From contig NC_064676.1 in the NCBI RefSeq assembly GCF_023278565.1, positions 6,634,001-6,698,000 on the forward strand: a stretch of DNA of 64,000 nucleotides. Direction: 5' to 3'. The translations under genes were made by a program, and so were the position numbers. Under the pieces are notes generated by a model. It saw only the letters and a program-made list of their open reading frames with translations. It was not told the origin of the DNA and ran no database searches. The stretch comes from Colletotrichum lupini. Taxonomy: Eukaryota > Ascomycota > Sordariomycetes > Glomerellales > Glomerellaceae. Of this stretch, positions 1 through 14,578 are shown one piece after another (the first letter of the stretch is position 1; each line of letters begins with the position of its first letter).

Positions 1-1449
1 ATTTTTTTAATAAGCTATTCTCGAGTTTGAGGAGCTTATTAAGAACGCTAAAGTCCCCGTTACCTCTTATTAAATACCTAGCTATAAAGGTATTATAGAG
101 AACGAAATAGTAAACCGGTTAGTTAAAATGGGTATTATTATAAGTCCCCCTAACTTACTTATACGCCCCCTAACTACTACTTATATTAAGTATTATACCT
201 AAAAAAGATAGCTAATTATACTCCGGCGCTAATAAAAAGATTATTAACTAAACTCTTATAGGGCCCTCGCTTTATTTATTAATAGCGCGGCGAGCCCCGA
301 GCTAAAGTTATTTATATAATACTAGTTTTATTAGCTCTTTTTAGCTAGGTCTAGCTATAGGGACTATATTATATATTACTACTTATATAACTACGACAAT
401 ACTAACCTCTACTACTTATATAAAAAAAAGAAAGTACTTAACTATATTTATTATTATTATTTAGTCTTACGTAGGGGCACGCTATAGTTCGCCTAAGCTA
501 ACTTTATTTAGCGTTAACTTAGTAAAAACTAGTTTACTTATATTATACTATTATAAAACTCCTAGTTCTTTACTAATATTTACTTAAAATAAACTAATAT
601 TTATTAGAATTAGGTTAGTGCGCGCGGAATTAGTTATAATAATACTAGACCCGTATTTATTATTAAATAGTATAGTTATAATAGAGGTATTAGGGTACCC
701 CCCTTAACCTTTATATTAATAAACTGACGCAATAGGACGTATTATATAGTTCGTATTTTAATTAATTATTTAAAATAGACCCTTTTAAGCCAAACCCCCC
801 TATTATAATAAGTTTATCAATACGGCCGTTAGCTCCCTTAGCGGATATTAATCTTATAGGGCGAGTACGTTAATACGGCTCGTTTAACTAGGATACGTAA
901 TAAGCTATATACCCCGTCGGCCTTATAAAGCTTATATTTAGTTATAATAGCGCTAATAATAATATTACTCTTTATTTATACTATATTAATACTTTACCTT
1001 ATTATATAATATAATATATTACTTTATATTATAATATATATTATATACCTCCCCCCCCTTACCTTATTACTTTATACTTTATATTATACTACTCTTTTTT
1101 TATTTACTAAAGGAGCTAGACTCTTTGCCTCGGGCAATAATACTTACTATAGTACGACGACGGTTTTTTTATAAATATATAAAATATTACTTAGTTAGTT
1201 TATTATATTATTAGCATAATACTCGAACTTTATTAAGTATGTTTACTTTAGGTTATAAGATATTACGGGGGGCTATGTATAAGTAGAAGGGTTAATCTTA
1301 GATTATATATTATACTATTTTATAAGAGGGTATTATATAGGCTCTACGGGGCACGGCATACGGTTTTATAATTTAACGCAATATAGTCGCCTTTTACCTT
1401 ATTTAAAGACACTACGGCATAAAATAGCATAAATAAATAAACAAACAAA
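1..1449. repeat. AT-rich RIP-degraded DNA, element not identified
   Basis: The sequence is AT-rich and almost without CpA and TpG, like the transposons to its right, so it is very probably RIPped repeat DNA. It has no counterpart in the intact Copia copy at 28176-35754: similarity between the two copies begins only at about 1450. It therefore belongs to another element or to a rearranged junction. Runs of alternating TA and a C8-9 tract lie near 1010-1060. I see no LTR, TIR or recognisable domain. Confidence 0.6.
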
Positions 1450-2437
1450 ATAACCTATAGAACTAAACTAGGTTTCCTTTTATAAACCTAGCTATACTAC
1501 CTACTTTATATAAATAAATCTATCCCTATACTATACCTATAAAAAGGATCTATATACTTAAGAGTATTTAGAAATAATAAGAGCTTAATACTAAATATAA
1601 GTAACTTATAGTTTATAAACATAATATTATTAATACGTATATTAAAGTCCTTACTTAATAGTTAATAAAATTAATTAACGCTATACTATATAAATACGTA
1701 TTTTAAAAAGCTACTAAGAACGGCGCTAAGTTTAATATATAGTAAATCGTTAAATATTTAAAATAAGAATTTACGCCCCCCGAACTAGTAATAAAAAATA
1801 CGGTTTAAAAGGAATATTAATAAGCTTTTAATAAAGCGAGGACCGGAATTAACCCCTAATATTAATATAAAAAGTAATAGTTTACTTACCTCCGAGCTAA
1901 AACGTATAATATTTTAAAAATTAGTAAAGAGATCGCTATATTTAACTTCTTAATTATAACTAAGTTTAAACTTAACCTTATATAGGGCTAACGTATATAT
2001 AAGACCTTTAGTAAATTAATAGCCTTTAGAACGTATACGAGGACCCTTAAAAAGATTACGTATATATTTAGCTTAATAACCTAGGACGTATATACTAAAC
2101 GACCTTTAAGTTAAAAAGGGGCTTATTCTACTTTTACTAAACGCTCTAACTTAGTTAACGATATAAATAATAAGGGTAACGTTATATACCCTTATAATTA
2201 CGTATACTTATAGCACCCTATAGCGTATTAAAAATTAAAATAAGTACTTATAAACTAAAACGCTAATAAGTTACTAATACGAATACTAAAGAGCTATATA
2301 AAAGAAGTCCTCGCTATTATTAAATTAAATAAGTAAAAATTACTTTATAATACGCTTAAAAAAGCTAGTTAGCTAAGGAATAATAGAACTCCTAAAAAAC
2401 CTAAGTTTTTAAAAAGATTTTCTAACTAACTTATAAT

Positions 2438-2660
2438 TATTACGAAAGGGAACTCGAGGTAAGTTGGAACGCTGCTATATTGACCTAATTAACTAAAGAC
2501 TTAACGTAAAGAGGGAAAAAATAGAACAGTGGGCAGAAGCTAGCAGGCTAGCCCTTTGGGCCCAGCGGTCTAGCTCGTTATATAACTACTAGGAGCTTAG
2601 CCTCGTAGCCTAAGGCTAAGCTATAGGGCCTATAGGGCCCTAGTACTTACTACCGTAATA
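2438..2660 (-). repeat. Gypsy LTR (3' LTR of the minus-strand element)
   Basis: This 223-bp LTR starts TATTACG and ends CGTAATA, the RIPped form of TGTTACG...CGTGACA. It is the same length as the partner at 8537-8759. It is the more mutated of the pair: many CpA/TpG sites still present in the partner have become TpA here. Confidence 0.9.
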
Positions 2661-5229
2661 TTACCCCCCCCTCTATACTAGAGGGCGCTGTCCGTAGCAC
2701 TAAAAAAATAAACCTCTAAATTACCCCTTATTCTAGCGAATCTATAGCCGTAATTACTACTATTATATTATTATCCTCCCTTAGTAATAATAAATCGCTA
2801 GCTGCGGCGGCTTTTATTTATACGTCTAGGTTCTATAGCGGGCCCTTAGTAGTTAGGTACTAGTAATAGAACGCCTAGAGCGCCGCCGGTATATATCTAA
2901 AGCTCTTTACGTCGTACTAAGTCGGATCCGTATCGTACCCTTTCTAATCCGCTTAATACTATAGTTTTCCCCTATATAAGCGTAATTTAATAACCTCTAA
3001 GACCTCGTACTCTAGTTCGCCGTCGTTATTAATAATTAGTAACGGTAGGTCTTAGTTCTACCTAGGTAATAAGTCGTTAATAGCCTTTTTTAGCTTATTT
3101 AGGTAGAAAACTAAGTATACCTAGCTACCCGCTAGTAGTTTTATAATCTATATACCCCCCTATTTAGTACTAACGATAGTCTATAGCCCGGCCTACGGCT
3201 ATTATAATTTATTTATATTAGCGGACTTTTAGTACGAAGTATTAATAAAGACCCGGTCTCTTAGCTTTAGGTCGTCCGGGTGCTAGTAGCGGTTAGTATA
3301 CCTCTTATATTATACCTAAATAACCTTTATATTACCCCTAGCGGTCTCTTAGGCCTCGTATATCCCCTAGGCTATACGCTACGCGTCGGTACGGTTTAGC
3401 TTTTTTTTTATAAAATCGAATTAGCGGGTTCGTTTAGACTAGTTAAAAAAGAGCCGTGGCTAATAACTAAATTCTATTTCGTATAGTAATAGCCCTATAG
3501 TCTTACTAAGCTAGGTAATATAAGTAAAGTCGACCGCGAGTAGTATATCGCTCTAGTTATTTTAGTATTAGTTAATTAGTAATCTTAACCGCTATAGGAT
3601 ATACTAGTTTAGTACTTCTATCTAGCCGTCTATCTAGGGGTAGTCGGCCGTTAATAGCTATAACTTAACCCCGTAGATCTTATAGAGTTCCCCCTAGAAG
3701 TCGGAGATAAATTGGGGGCCTCGGTTTAATATAATAGTCTTTAGTAGGCCGAAGATAAGTAGTACCCGTTCGTAAAATATTTAGCTTATATCTTTCGCTA
3801 TAGTAGTTTTATAGTAAGGAACGGATATTGCCCTCTTACCTAGGCAGTCTACTACTACCTAAATATTATTAAATCTTTTCTAATTAGTAGGGATAGTTAT
3901 AAAGTCGGTAGAAATGTATTACTACGGGTAGTCGGGTACTAGAAGTGGCCTTAGCTCCCCCGGGGGCTTGTCGCGCGGCTTCTATAATTAGTAATAGGTA
4001 TAGTAGTTCCGTACGTATTAGTAAGTATCCGCCGTTAGGCCCGGCTAGTAATATTACTACTTAATTATTTTTATAACCTTATTACGCCCTAAGTAGGCGA
4101 GGAGCTTTTACTCATAGACCTTGCGGATAATTATAATATAAAGGTTCTTTTCTTTAGGCACTACGAGCTTCCTATTTATTATTAATAATCCGTCGTTTTA
4201 AATAAACTAGCGCTCGCGCCCTTCGGCCGCTAGCGCTTATATTAGCACAAGGGACGCTATAATAAGGTCTCTATTAAGCTTTAGAATCTTCTTTATTAAT
4301 AAATACCCCTAAAGCTCGTTTTTTAGTAAGAGCGAGCTAATTATAAGCTATAGTTAACTAACTACGGTACTTAATAGCGTCCGTAGCTCTGCTACGATAT
4401 TAGAGGATAGTAGTCCTAGCGATAAGAGGACTTAGGTCTTATTAGCCTCTTTTAGTACTTACTAAGTACGGATATCCTCTATTTTTTATAATAGGGCGTT
4501 AGTTAGCACGTTCTCCTTCCCTAGGTAGTAATAGATCTAAAAGTTAAAGTCTATTAGCGTACTAGCCTAGCGGGCTTATTATAAGTTAAGTAGGCGCTTA
4601 GTTATAAAGAATAATAGTAGCTAATAGTTTATAATAACGTCGAACTTATACTCGTAGTTTATAAGCTCCGCGCGCTATTCCTCTAGGTATAGTACTATTA
4701 TTAATATTTCTTTATTATAAATAGCGTAATTAAGCTCTATGCTACTTATCGTCTTTAAGTAAAAGGCTATTAAGTACTATAACCCGTTATCCTCTTATTA
4801 TTATAGTAGCGCTCTAGCGCATACTAAGTTAAAAGCGTTAGTTTCTAGCCGCGTTAATAGCTCTAGCTTAAAATAATAAAGGATTAGTACTAACGTTAGC
4901 GCTAGCTTTATAGCCTTAAAAGCCGTCTCGTAGTCGGCGCTAAAGTTAAAAAGAACTCCTTTACTTATTAGTTTCGTAAGGGGCCTAGCTAGGCGGCCGT
5001 AATCCCTTATAAATCTCTTATAAAAGTTATAGAACCCGAGGAAAGACTAGATGCCCTTAAGTAATATAGGTAGCTTCTAGTTTCTAATTATAAAGACTTT
5101 TTCCTTATTAAGCTATATACTTTTTATAAAAACTACGAAGCTTAGGTACTTTATAAAAGTAATACTAAATTTATACTTCTTAATATCCGCTTATAAGCCT
5201 ACTTTTTATAGGTAGTCTAGCACTTTAGT

Positions 5230-5560
5230 AACGTGCTCTTAGTACTAGAGGGGGTTGTTTAAGAAGATTAGGATATTATTTATATACGCCGTATAGAAGT
5301 CGTTTAGGTACTCTATTAGTATTTTATTTATATATCGTTAGTACGTAATAGGCCCGTTATAAAGCCCGAAGGGTACTACCTTATACTTATATACTCTATA
5401 GCGGGTTCTAAACGTCGTTAAGTCCTCGGAGGCTAGGTCGAGGCGAATATAGTAGAAGGCCTACTTAATATCTAGTTTAGTAAATACTTTTACCCTACTT
5501 AGCCGCGCGAGGGTCTCGTTAATAAGTAGTAATAAGTAGTAGTCTTTTTTTATAACCTTA
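5230..5560 (-). pseudogene. Gypsy reverse transcriptase remnant
   Basis: On the minus strand the Ty3/Gypsy reverse transcriptase core can be read through RIP stops. A KDYY..L.LINETLARL block (near 5500-5548; the usual form is KDRYPLP) is followed by VFTKLDIK*AFYYIRL, where a CAG-to-TAG change made a stop inside KxQAF. Next come FRTRYRVYKYKVVPFGL and then YINN at about 5275-5286 where the active enzyme has Y-x-DD. Both catalytic aspartates have become asparagine, a G-to-A change, so the enzyme would be dead even without the stops. Confidence 0.85.
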
Positions 5561-8536
5561 TTTAGCTTATAGAAGTTAACGTAGAAGCGCAAACTACTAT
5601 CGTACTTTTTTATAAATAGCGTTAGCGACGCAAAAGGAGTATTACTTAGCTTAATAAATCCCTTTTATAAGTACTTTAGTAAATAGGCTCTTATAGCCTC
5701 TAGCTCCGGTACCGACTACTTATATAGAGAGTAGTAAGTTAGCTTCTCTTTATTACTATCTAAGAGCTCGATTTTATAGTTATATAGCCTATAAGGTATA
5801 AGTATATCGCTAGCCGCTTTATTAAAAACGTCGGTCTAGGGCCGTAAGTACTTTAGTAAGTTAGTCGCTATAAAGTCGTAAGTAACTTAGTCGTCGTCGT
5901 ATAAGGAGTCTGCCTCTTCTTTCTTATCCTCTATAATACGGTTTAGCTTATAGAGTAATATAGAGCCTATTTCGACGTCGTTCTGCCTTAGGTTCTTTTT
6001 AAATACGGGAGCGCTAATAAAGGTAATATCTATTTATAACGCTACTAAGTATAGTTTTTACTATCTAACCCTCTTTATAGGGGCGATAGTAGTGCCGTTA
6101 AGGGCGCGTTCTATCTTCCTTATATCTTTAGCCTTATTTAACCGCTATGTCTAACGGGCTATTATCTTTAGCGGGCGTAGTAATATCCTAATTAGCGTGC
6201 CCTTTGCCCGCTATTATTAAAGCTTTTAGTTATAGCGGGTTATATCTATTTTAAATAAGTCCTACTAGCGGTTAGCGTCGATTTAGTATTATACGTTAAT
6301 AACTTCTGGGGTATATAAGTCCTCGATATCCCTAACGATAGTAGAGGGCGTTTCTTATAGTAGTAGGTCCTTAGGCTATATTAACCGTTAGTAGCGAATA
6401 TTAGGGTTTACCCCGTAGTATTTAAACTACTTCCGCCCTAGGATTAGGTCGTAGTAGCCCGTATTAAGCTAAAGGAGGGGTGCCTTTAAAAGGACCCGTT
6501 AATTAATATATAGGTTAGCGGTCTATATTACGCTAGTATTATCTAATTGCTCTCTATTAAACCCGGCGGTAGGGATTAGGCGTAGTAATTTATAAAATAG
6601 GGCCGCGCAGAACTACTATAGTAAAGGGGTTACGTAGTTATTTATAAATCCGTACCTATTAGCTCCCGTATTAAGTAAGGCTCTTAGGTAAATTCTATAT
6701 TTATTAAATACTAATATAAGCTCTATCTTAAGGGGCTAACCCCCTACGAGATCCTATAGGTTTACTAAATTAATCGCTAATCTTTTATCCTTTTTATACG
6801 TATCCCCTAGCTAGGAGTTTACTTTTACTAGGGGGTCTAGTTTTCTAAACCCGACTCTATTTTAGTAGGGCCCGCGGTAGCGTTAATAGCGGCTATAATA
6901 GTCTTTAGCTTCTTAGGGTAGTCCTTAGAGATATATTTAGTATTATTATAAACGAAGTAAGTACTACTATCCTTAAGCTTTTAATATAGGGCTTTGGGGA
7001 TCGTTTTGCGGGTAGAGGTGCGACCTCGGTCCTGTTTAGTACCTCTAGTACCTCTATTATTTCCGCTACTTCTATTATTTTTATTACTTTTACCTAAAGT
7101 CTAGCGAGTTTAGTAAGAAGCCTTAACCGCGCGGTCTTTTATAAAAGGGGGCTATATTACGTTAGCTAGCTAAGTAACGTACTTAGTATATTTCTAAAAA
7201 GTAGCCGTATTATCTAAGTACTTTAATATAGCCTAGTTACGAAGATATATAAGTAGCTTATTATAAAAACGGCGCTTTTATTAGGACTCTAATAGCTTAT
7301 TAATACGCGCGAGCTTAGCGAATATAAAGCGTTTTTAGTAAACGTTTTTAAGCGTAATTATAAGTACGTCTAGCTTATAGCTAGCGTCGTTTATAGTAGT
7401 TAGGCTAGTATAAGCCGACTTAAGCTTATAAAGTAGCTACTCGGCCGTAGTAATCTTATTAGAGGTTAGTAATAGGTATATAAACTCCGTAGCGCTACCT
7501 CTAATCTTATTAATAATATACTCTAAGCGGTACCTATTTATACTATAATTAGCGTTCTTTAAGCGCTTCGTAATATACTAGAGCTAGTAGTTAAACTTAA
7601 AGCTAGTATTATTACTTATAAAAATAGGTACGTTAAGTATTTTTTAAGAGCCGTAAGTAACGGGATAGGACGAGGCTAGAGTAGTCTCGCGGCTATTTTA
7701 CGTCTCTAAGTATATTAGCTACTACTTTAGTACGCTAAGGGTAGTAATATCTTAAATAGAGCTAGCCTAGGAGCCGTTCTCTAATTACTCTAGCCTTTTA
7801 GCTATAGCCGTATTACTAATATAGGCTTAGGTAAGGGCTTTTTTTATAATACAGAGCTCTATAGTAGTAATATACGTAAGGTCGAGGTTTTTACGGGTTA
7901 TTATATATAGGCACTTAGTACTATTACTTAGCTAGCTAATAGCGGACGCTAGGACCTGCTTTAATTAGTACTAGGCAATCCGCATCTTTAGCTACTATTC
8001 GATCTACTTAAGTAGGGTCTTTTTATTATTTTTAAAGTATAGCTCTTAGATAAGGTCGAGGTCGATATACTACTTAGTATTCTTTTTAAAAAAAATATCG
8101 TCGTGGATATAGATAAGTAAAATAAGTTAGTTAGCTACGTTACTAAGGTACGCTAAGCGATCGGCCTAGGTAGTAAAAGGTAAGAAGCGCTTTATTAACT
8201 AGTCGGATAGCGCGACCTTTAGGTTAATAACTAAGAGCTTAGGCCCTTTATTAAGGCCTACGACGCTCTATTAAGACTTATAAAAGCGGCAGCTTTATTA
8301 AAAGCCGTCGGTACGAAGGGAGACCTAGCCTCCTTAGTTATATTCTTTAACTATCGCGTCTAGTAAAGGGGGTATATATTTAGGGGGTATTAATTACGCT
8401 ACTTATACGTAATTAATTTAATTAGCTATCGCTCGGCTCTCTTATACGCTTTCTTAATAGGGGTAGCTAGTAGTTAATTAATTAAGATATTATCGTTCTA
8501 TTTCTAAAGAATAGTTAATTAAGTAACGTTAAGTAG

Positions 8537-8759
8537 TATTACGAAAGGGAACTCGAGGTAGGTTAGAACGCTATTATATTAACCTAATTAACTAAAGACT
8601 TAACGTAAAAAGGGAAAAAACAGAACAGTGGGTAGAAGCTGGCAGGCTGGCCCTTTGGGCCCAGCGGTCCAGCTCGTTACGTGACTACTAGGAGCTCAGC
8701 CTCGCAGCCTGAGGCTGAGCCACAGGGCCCACAGGGCCCTAGTGCCCACTGCCGTGACA
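8537..8759 (-). repeat. Gypsy LTR (5' LTR of the minus-strand element), partly un-RIPped
   Basis: This is the 223-bp partner of 2438-2660. Its outer ~140 bp (about 8620-8759) keep many CA and TG dinucleotides and normal base composition, including the perfect terminal CGTGACA. The RIPped outer Copia sequence resumes at once at 8760. Confidence 0.9.
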
Positions 8760-11700
8760 TAATAAGCTTATTAATAAACTAGGACGAGGGCTACGTAGTT
8801 ACTATACTTATAAAGAGTTAGGACTTAAAAATAAACGCAATCTTTAATACCCTTATAAATAGCGCTTACCCCCTTTCTTAAAATATAGTAATAAATAGCT
8901 ATAAAATAATATATTTAATTAACGATAAAAGCCTACTTAAACCTAAGAGTTACGTATTATTAGGTAATAAAGACTATATTAAATTAAAAACTACTATACT
9001 ACTTATTACTATACGTAGTACTTATATTATAAAAGGTATTTTAAACGGACTTAAGAGAAAAGGAACTTACGATCTAAAGCTTTAGAACGTCGCTTATATC
9101 GAGGGATTTTATATTAATATAATCTTAAAAACTCTACTAAATAAAAGCGCACTCTAATACTACGATCTAGATTATACTCTATAATAAAGAACGCTTTATA
9201 AGAGCACTATTAAAAAGTAGCTTATCTAAAAGAATCATCTAGTTTTTCTTAAATATAAGCTCTTTTAATCCTATCCTTCTTTTATAAACTTTAAGTATAT
9301 CTTATAGAGCCTAGCTAGTATTATATTATTAATTAGCTATAGAAAATTCCGTTACTTATATTAACGTACTTATGAGAGGTTTAATAGCGCGCTCCTCTAG
9401 TATTTTAAAATAGGTTATCTCGGACCTAATATTCTTTATTAATTACTATATAAGACTTAAAGTATACGTATTAAACCTCTATTATAAGTTAAGTATAAAA
9501 TATATATATTATCTAAAGCTAAAATAGTAGTTTTAAAAAGACTACTCTTAAAAAGAGCCTTATAGCTATAGTACTATATATACTAAGATCTCTTTTACTT
9601 TAAACTATCTCTTAATAAACAATAATATATACTCATAACTTTTAATAAATACAATAAGTAGCTTAGGGGGTTCTTTTTAAAAATAAAAATAAAAAAGGAA
9701 GTACTTTTTATATTATAAAGCCTCGAAATAGCGATTTATTATTAAAAAGGGACTCTAATCTACTTCTTTAAAGATAATAATAAGACCGCTCTCCTAATTA
9801 TAAACGTTAAATACGTATATAAAACGTAGTATAGCGAGCTAAAAATTAGAATAGAACTTCTACTTCTATATATAAAAAAACCTATAAGTAACACTAAAAG
9901 AGTAAGTTAACTCGTAATTATTAAAGCTCATAAGATATACCTTTTTATAAACCTCCTTACGAATTTATAGGATAAAATAGTACTAATAATAATCTTTATT
10001 TATAATATTACCTTACGAGAGGCTAATAAAAAAGATTTACTTATTATAATAGAAATTAATTAGTAAAAGTAGTATTAACGCTAGTAATAAACGGGTTACT
10101 AAATACGGGATTCTAAACCGGTTACCCCGTATCTTAGTAGCCTCTATATATATAGCTACTAAGTATACCCTCTTTATAAAATTATAAAAGGGGTATATAT
10201 TAAAAAAAGTTTAAAATACTTCCCCGTAGGTATATAGGATATTTAGTTAAATATATATTAAAAACGTATAACTTATATAAGGTCTAGGTACCCGCGCTTA
10301 AGTAAGTATTTATTATAAAAAATATTAAGTTTAATAAAGAAGTTTTTTATAATCCCGTATATAAGGAATAAGCTATCGTAAGCGAGTAAGTAAATTCAGT
10401 AATTTAAGAAATATAAGAACTCTTTAATACTAATAATAAGTTAGTTCGAGCACTCGGGGAAATAGATCTAGACTTCGAAAATACTAATATTTAAAATAAC
10501 TCTATAGTTAAGAATAGTATTATTATTAAATTTTTAACTATTTAAGACGCTAAGTAACCGATAAACGTACTTTAAGGTATAGTAAATAAGGCTAAAGAGG
10601 CTAATATAGTTTTATTATTATTATTAATCCCTAAGATAACCCCCTTATATAAGCTCGGGGGTAGGGGTAAAGAAGGGAATATAATAACTAAATTATAAAC
10701 GGCTCTGCGCAGTCTATAGTCCTCTCTATGAGCGCTTATATATATTATAGAGGTTCTTAAGCCTTTAATTCTTAACGGCTCTTAATAAAACGCTAAAGTA
10801 CGTAATAAACGAGGTACTAATTATAAAGAAGTAATTCTTAATACTAAAGTTAACGTTAATAGGGAACCCTTATAATAAACCTCTATTATTATATAAGAAT
10901 AGAGCTTATAAAAACCGCCTTATTAAGTACTAAGTAAAGCTCTATTAGGTCTTAAATATTTAAACTAGGCCCGTAGACCTCTATAACGCTTTAATAATAA
11001 TATTTTCGTAACGCTCTTATATTTAAATATAAGAAATAGCGATTATTATAACCGTCTTTAGAACTACTTTTTCTCTACTTTTATACTTAATTAGCAAAAA
11101 GCTATAAAAAAAAGTAATATAGGATATATAATACTCTATTAAGTAGTAAAAAGAGTAGTTTGTAAGACCTACTTAGAGCGCTCTAGAGGAGTTCAAAAAC
11201 TACGACTTATTAAAATTAACTTCTAAAACCTACTAAAAAAGTTTAGTAATATTAAATATTTCCTACTATAACTATAAAAATTACTTAGGGATATTATAAA
11301 TATAAAAATAAAAAAGCTAAGGGATATTAATATATAAAAAAAGGTTAACCGTAATCCTAAATAAAGGATCCCACTTTTATTAAAATAAGTATATACTTAT
11401 AAGTACGACGTTAATAGCGAGGTTAGTAAAGTAAAAGTATATATATATATAAAGGGGGATATATAATTACTTAACTTCTTATAAAATACGTATACTTCGA
11501 CGCTTACCGTAAAGGCCTTTAGGCTTATAATAATAATAACTACCTAATTCGACTTTAAAATAAACTAATATAATATTATTAACATATTCCTTAACGCGCT
11601 TTTTAAGACCGAGAAGCTAGTAATTATTAAACTTTTAGAGGGATATAAGGTTATTAATAAAATAAGTAAACTCTAACGCGCTCTATATAGCCTCTAAGAC

Positions 11701-14578
11701 TCGCTAATTCTTTAGTTCTAAACTTTTATTTCTATACTCCGTAATATAAACATAATATATAATTACGAGGAGATCTATATTTACTAAACTATAAATAAGA
11801 AAGTAATACTAGTATTCTATATCGATAACTTTATTATTTTATATTATTAAAATAACTAAAAGGCAGCTTAGGGGATCGTTAATAGCATAAAAAAATATAT
11901 TAACCTTAAAAAAAATAGACTAATTAATTACTTCCTTAGAGTACGGATTTTACAAAACCATACTACTTATAAAGTTTACTTTATTTATAATATATATATT
12001 AAGTAAGTTATTAAGCGCTTCGACTTTATAAGTTTATTATATCTACCTACCCCTCTTTTTTAAAAAGAGTTTAAACTAAACGAGGGGTAAGTAATAAAAA
12101 AGGAAATAAAGAGCTATTAAAAAAAGGTCGGGAGTATACTTTATATAACTATTATAATTAAACTAAACGTCGCTTTTATTTACTTATAATTATTATAGTT
12201 CTTAACTAACCTAAGCGCAATCTATATTAAAATAATTAACTATTATATCTAATATCTTTATATAACGAGATATCTTATACTTTACTATAATAATATACTA
12301 AGTACATAATTATTACTTTTAGCTAGAGATACTAACTTTATAAATAACAAAATAATACGATAATTATCTTAAGGATATATAATATTCTTTTTTAATAACC
12401 TAATTTAATAAAAATTAGTACGCTAAGCGACGGTTATAACGTTAATTATTAAAACTAAGCTTTTTTATTTTGAGAAAACTATAAAAGAGACTATAGTTCT
12501 AAAGCACCTTTTTAAAAATATTACCCTTAATTTAGAAAAAGTATAATTAGTTAACTATAATAATTAGTAAACGATTTAACTCGTCGTAGGAGAAAGAGAA
12601 AGAATAGCTACTTAACTTTACTATATTAATATATAAAATATATAACTAAAATAAAAACACGCTAGAAATAGCTTCGAAGTTACTTATATATTAATAAAAG
12701 ATATACTAATAAATAGACTTATTAAAAACCTTTTACGAGCTAAGTTTTAATATTTCTATATACTTTTTAACTTTTATAATACGCAAAAAGCCATTATAAA
12801 TAGCTAAAATAGTTAAAAATAATTAATTTAGGCTACGCTTAAAAAAACTTAATACTTAAAAATAAATAATAAACGGAACTTAAAGTACGGCCTAGAGGCT
12901 TAAAATAAATAAAATAACCTTACCCTATAAAGTATACGTATATAAAAATAAGACCTAGGCTTATACCTACTATTTAAACTCTTAATTTACGAAGTATGCG
13001 ATTACTAAAAGCATAGCGTTACTAAAGAGGAGGGTTAGTACGCGCGCTAAAAAATATATTTTATATATTTTAAAATTTATAAAGCTAGGAGTAGCGGGGG
13101 TAGCAAAGGGCGCGGGAGCTAGAATAACTATTAAGTTAATAACTTAGAATATAAAAACGAGTAACGTAATAAGAAGTTAGTTATAAATAACTATAATAAG
13201 TATAAAAAAAGACTAGGGGCGCGCGTTAAAAAAGTCCTCTATATAAAAGCCGATATAGTTTTTATATATCCTCTAGTTATTATATATCTAGCGGATAATA
13301 TTATAGAGCTTAGTAATATCTTATTAAAACTATAGTTAAAAATGCGCTTCTTAATAATAAAAAAAGATAATATACTTATAAAAAAGGGAGCGCTATTTAT
13401 AATAGCCTCGGTAAGGGCCAAAGCTATTAGCTATAAAACGACTAGTATATTAATATACTCTTTAACTAAATAGCTATTAAAATAGTACGCATACTAGCTA
13501 CTACTTCTTATAAAATAATAACTACTATTTTTAGTATTAATATACTAGAGGGCTATTTTAAAATAGGGTAAGTACTAAATCTCCCGTTTTTTAGGAGCCT
13601 CTTTTTTAAGCTTCTTAAGGACTAAGTATATATTAAATAAGCTTAAAATAATAAAAAGAACTATACTTATCGCAGGGGGTATTTTAGCTTTTTAACGTTC
13701 TTTTTTATTTTTTATTACCTTTTTAAAAAAAGCTAGCCTTATGTTTTTTAAACTTTAAAATAATATTAAATATAAATTCCTAAAATAATAAGTATATAAT
13801 ATACCCTTTTTAAAAGGCTTATTATCTAAACTAGTCTTATCCTTACTCTTAGACTCTAAGGGGGGGATAGGTAAAAGCTTATTAAAGCTCTTATTACTAT
13901 TATTTACCTTATTATTACCCTTATTATAACTATTAAAAGGAGCCTCGAACTTAATAAAATCCTTAGTATTTTAATTAATAACTTTAATATCCTCTTAATT
14001 AGAGAGAGAGAGCTTAGTAACCGGGCCTTAATAAGTAAATAAAAAGTTATAAGGGGGGGTAACGACTTAAAAGGGCTCGTTAATATTATTACCTATTTAA
14101 ACTCTTAATAAACTATATAATACGTATATCAAAAGTATTATAAAAATTAAATAAAACTTATTATTATTTCTAAATATATTAAATATTTATATTTAAAATA
14201 AAATTAGTAAATAATTTAATAGCGCAGGCGCGCGCGCGTAATAAACGGGGGTATTTATAATAACTATAAAAAGTTAAAAAAAGGAAGAAAAATAATAGCT
14301 AGGTAACGCTATAAGAATTTAAATATATATAAAGCGGCTAAGTAGCCTCGCCCTTAGTAATTTATATACTAAAAATAATAGAATATATACTATTCCGGGT
14401 TAGGATTCTATTTATTTTAAATAAAAAAATATATTTATAATAAACGTAGTTTAAAAGACGCGTATCCTTTATACTTATTTTTCTTTTATTTATATTTAAC
14501 TAAATTAGGCCTTTATAAGGGTATTTAGAGATTCTATCTTAGGTATAATAGCTCCCTAGCGGTAGTAATTAGGGGGTA

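Larger units (their letters stand above)
2438..8759 (-). mobile_element. Ty3/Gypsy LTR retrotransposon, nested in Copia copy 1, RIPped
   Basis: Two 223-bp direct LTRs (2438-2660 and 8537-8759) bound a 6.3 kb element. Coding sense is the minus strand, so the 5' LTR is the right-hand one. A polypurine tract lies inside the left LTR (a C7 run at 2664-2670 on the plus strand). A 4-bp duplication, TAAT, flanks the element (2434-2437 and 8760-8763). Removing the element and one TAAT rejoins Copia copy 1 in register with copy 2 near 29762. Degenerate Gypsy reverse transcriptase is readable at 5230-5560. The element is inactivated by many RIP stops. Confidence 0.9.
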
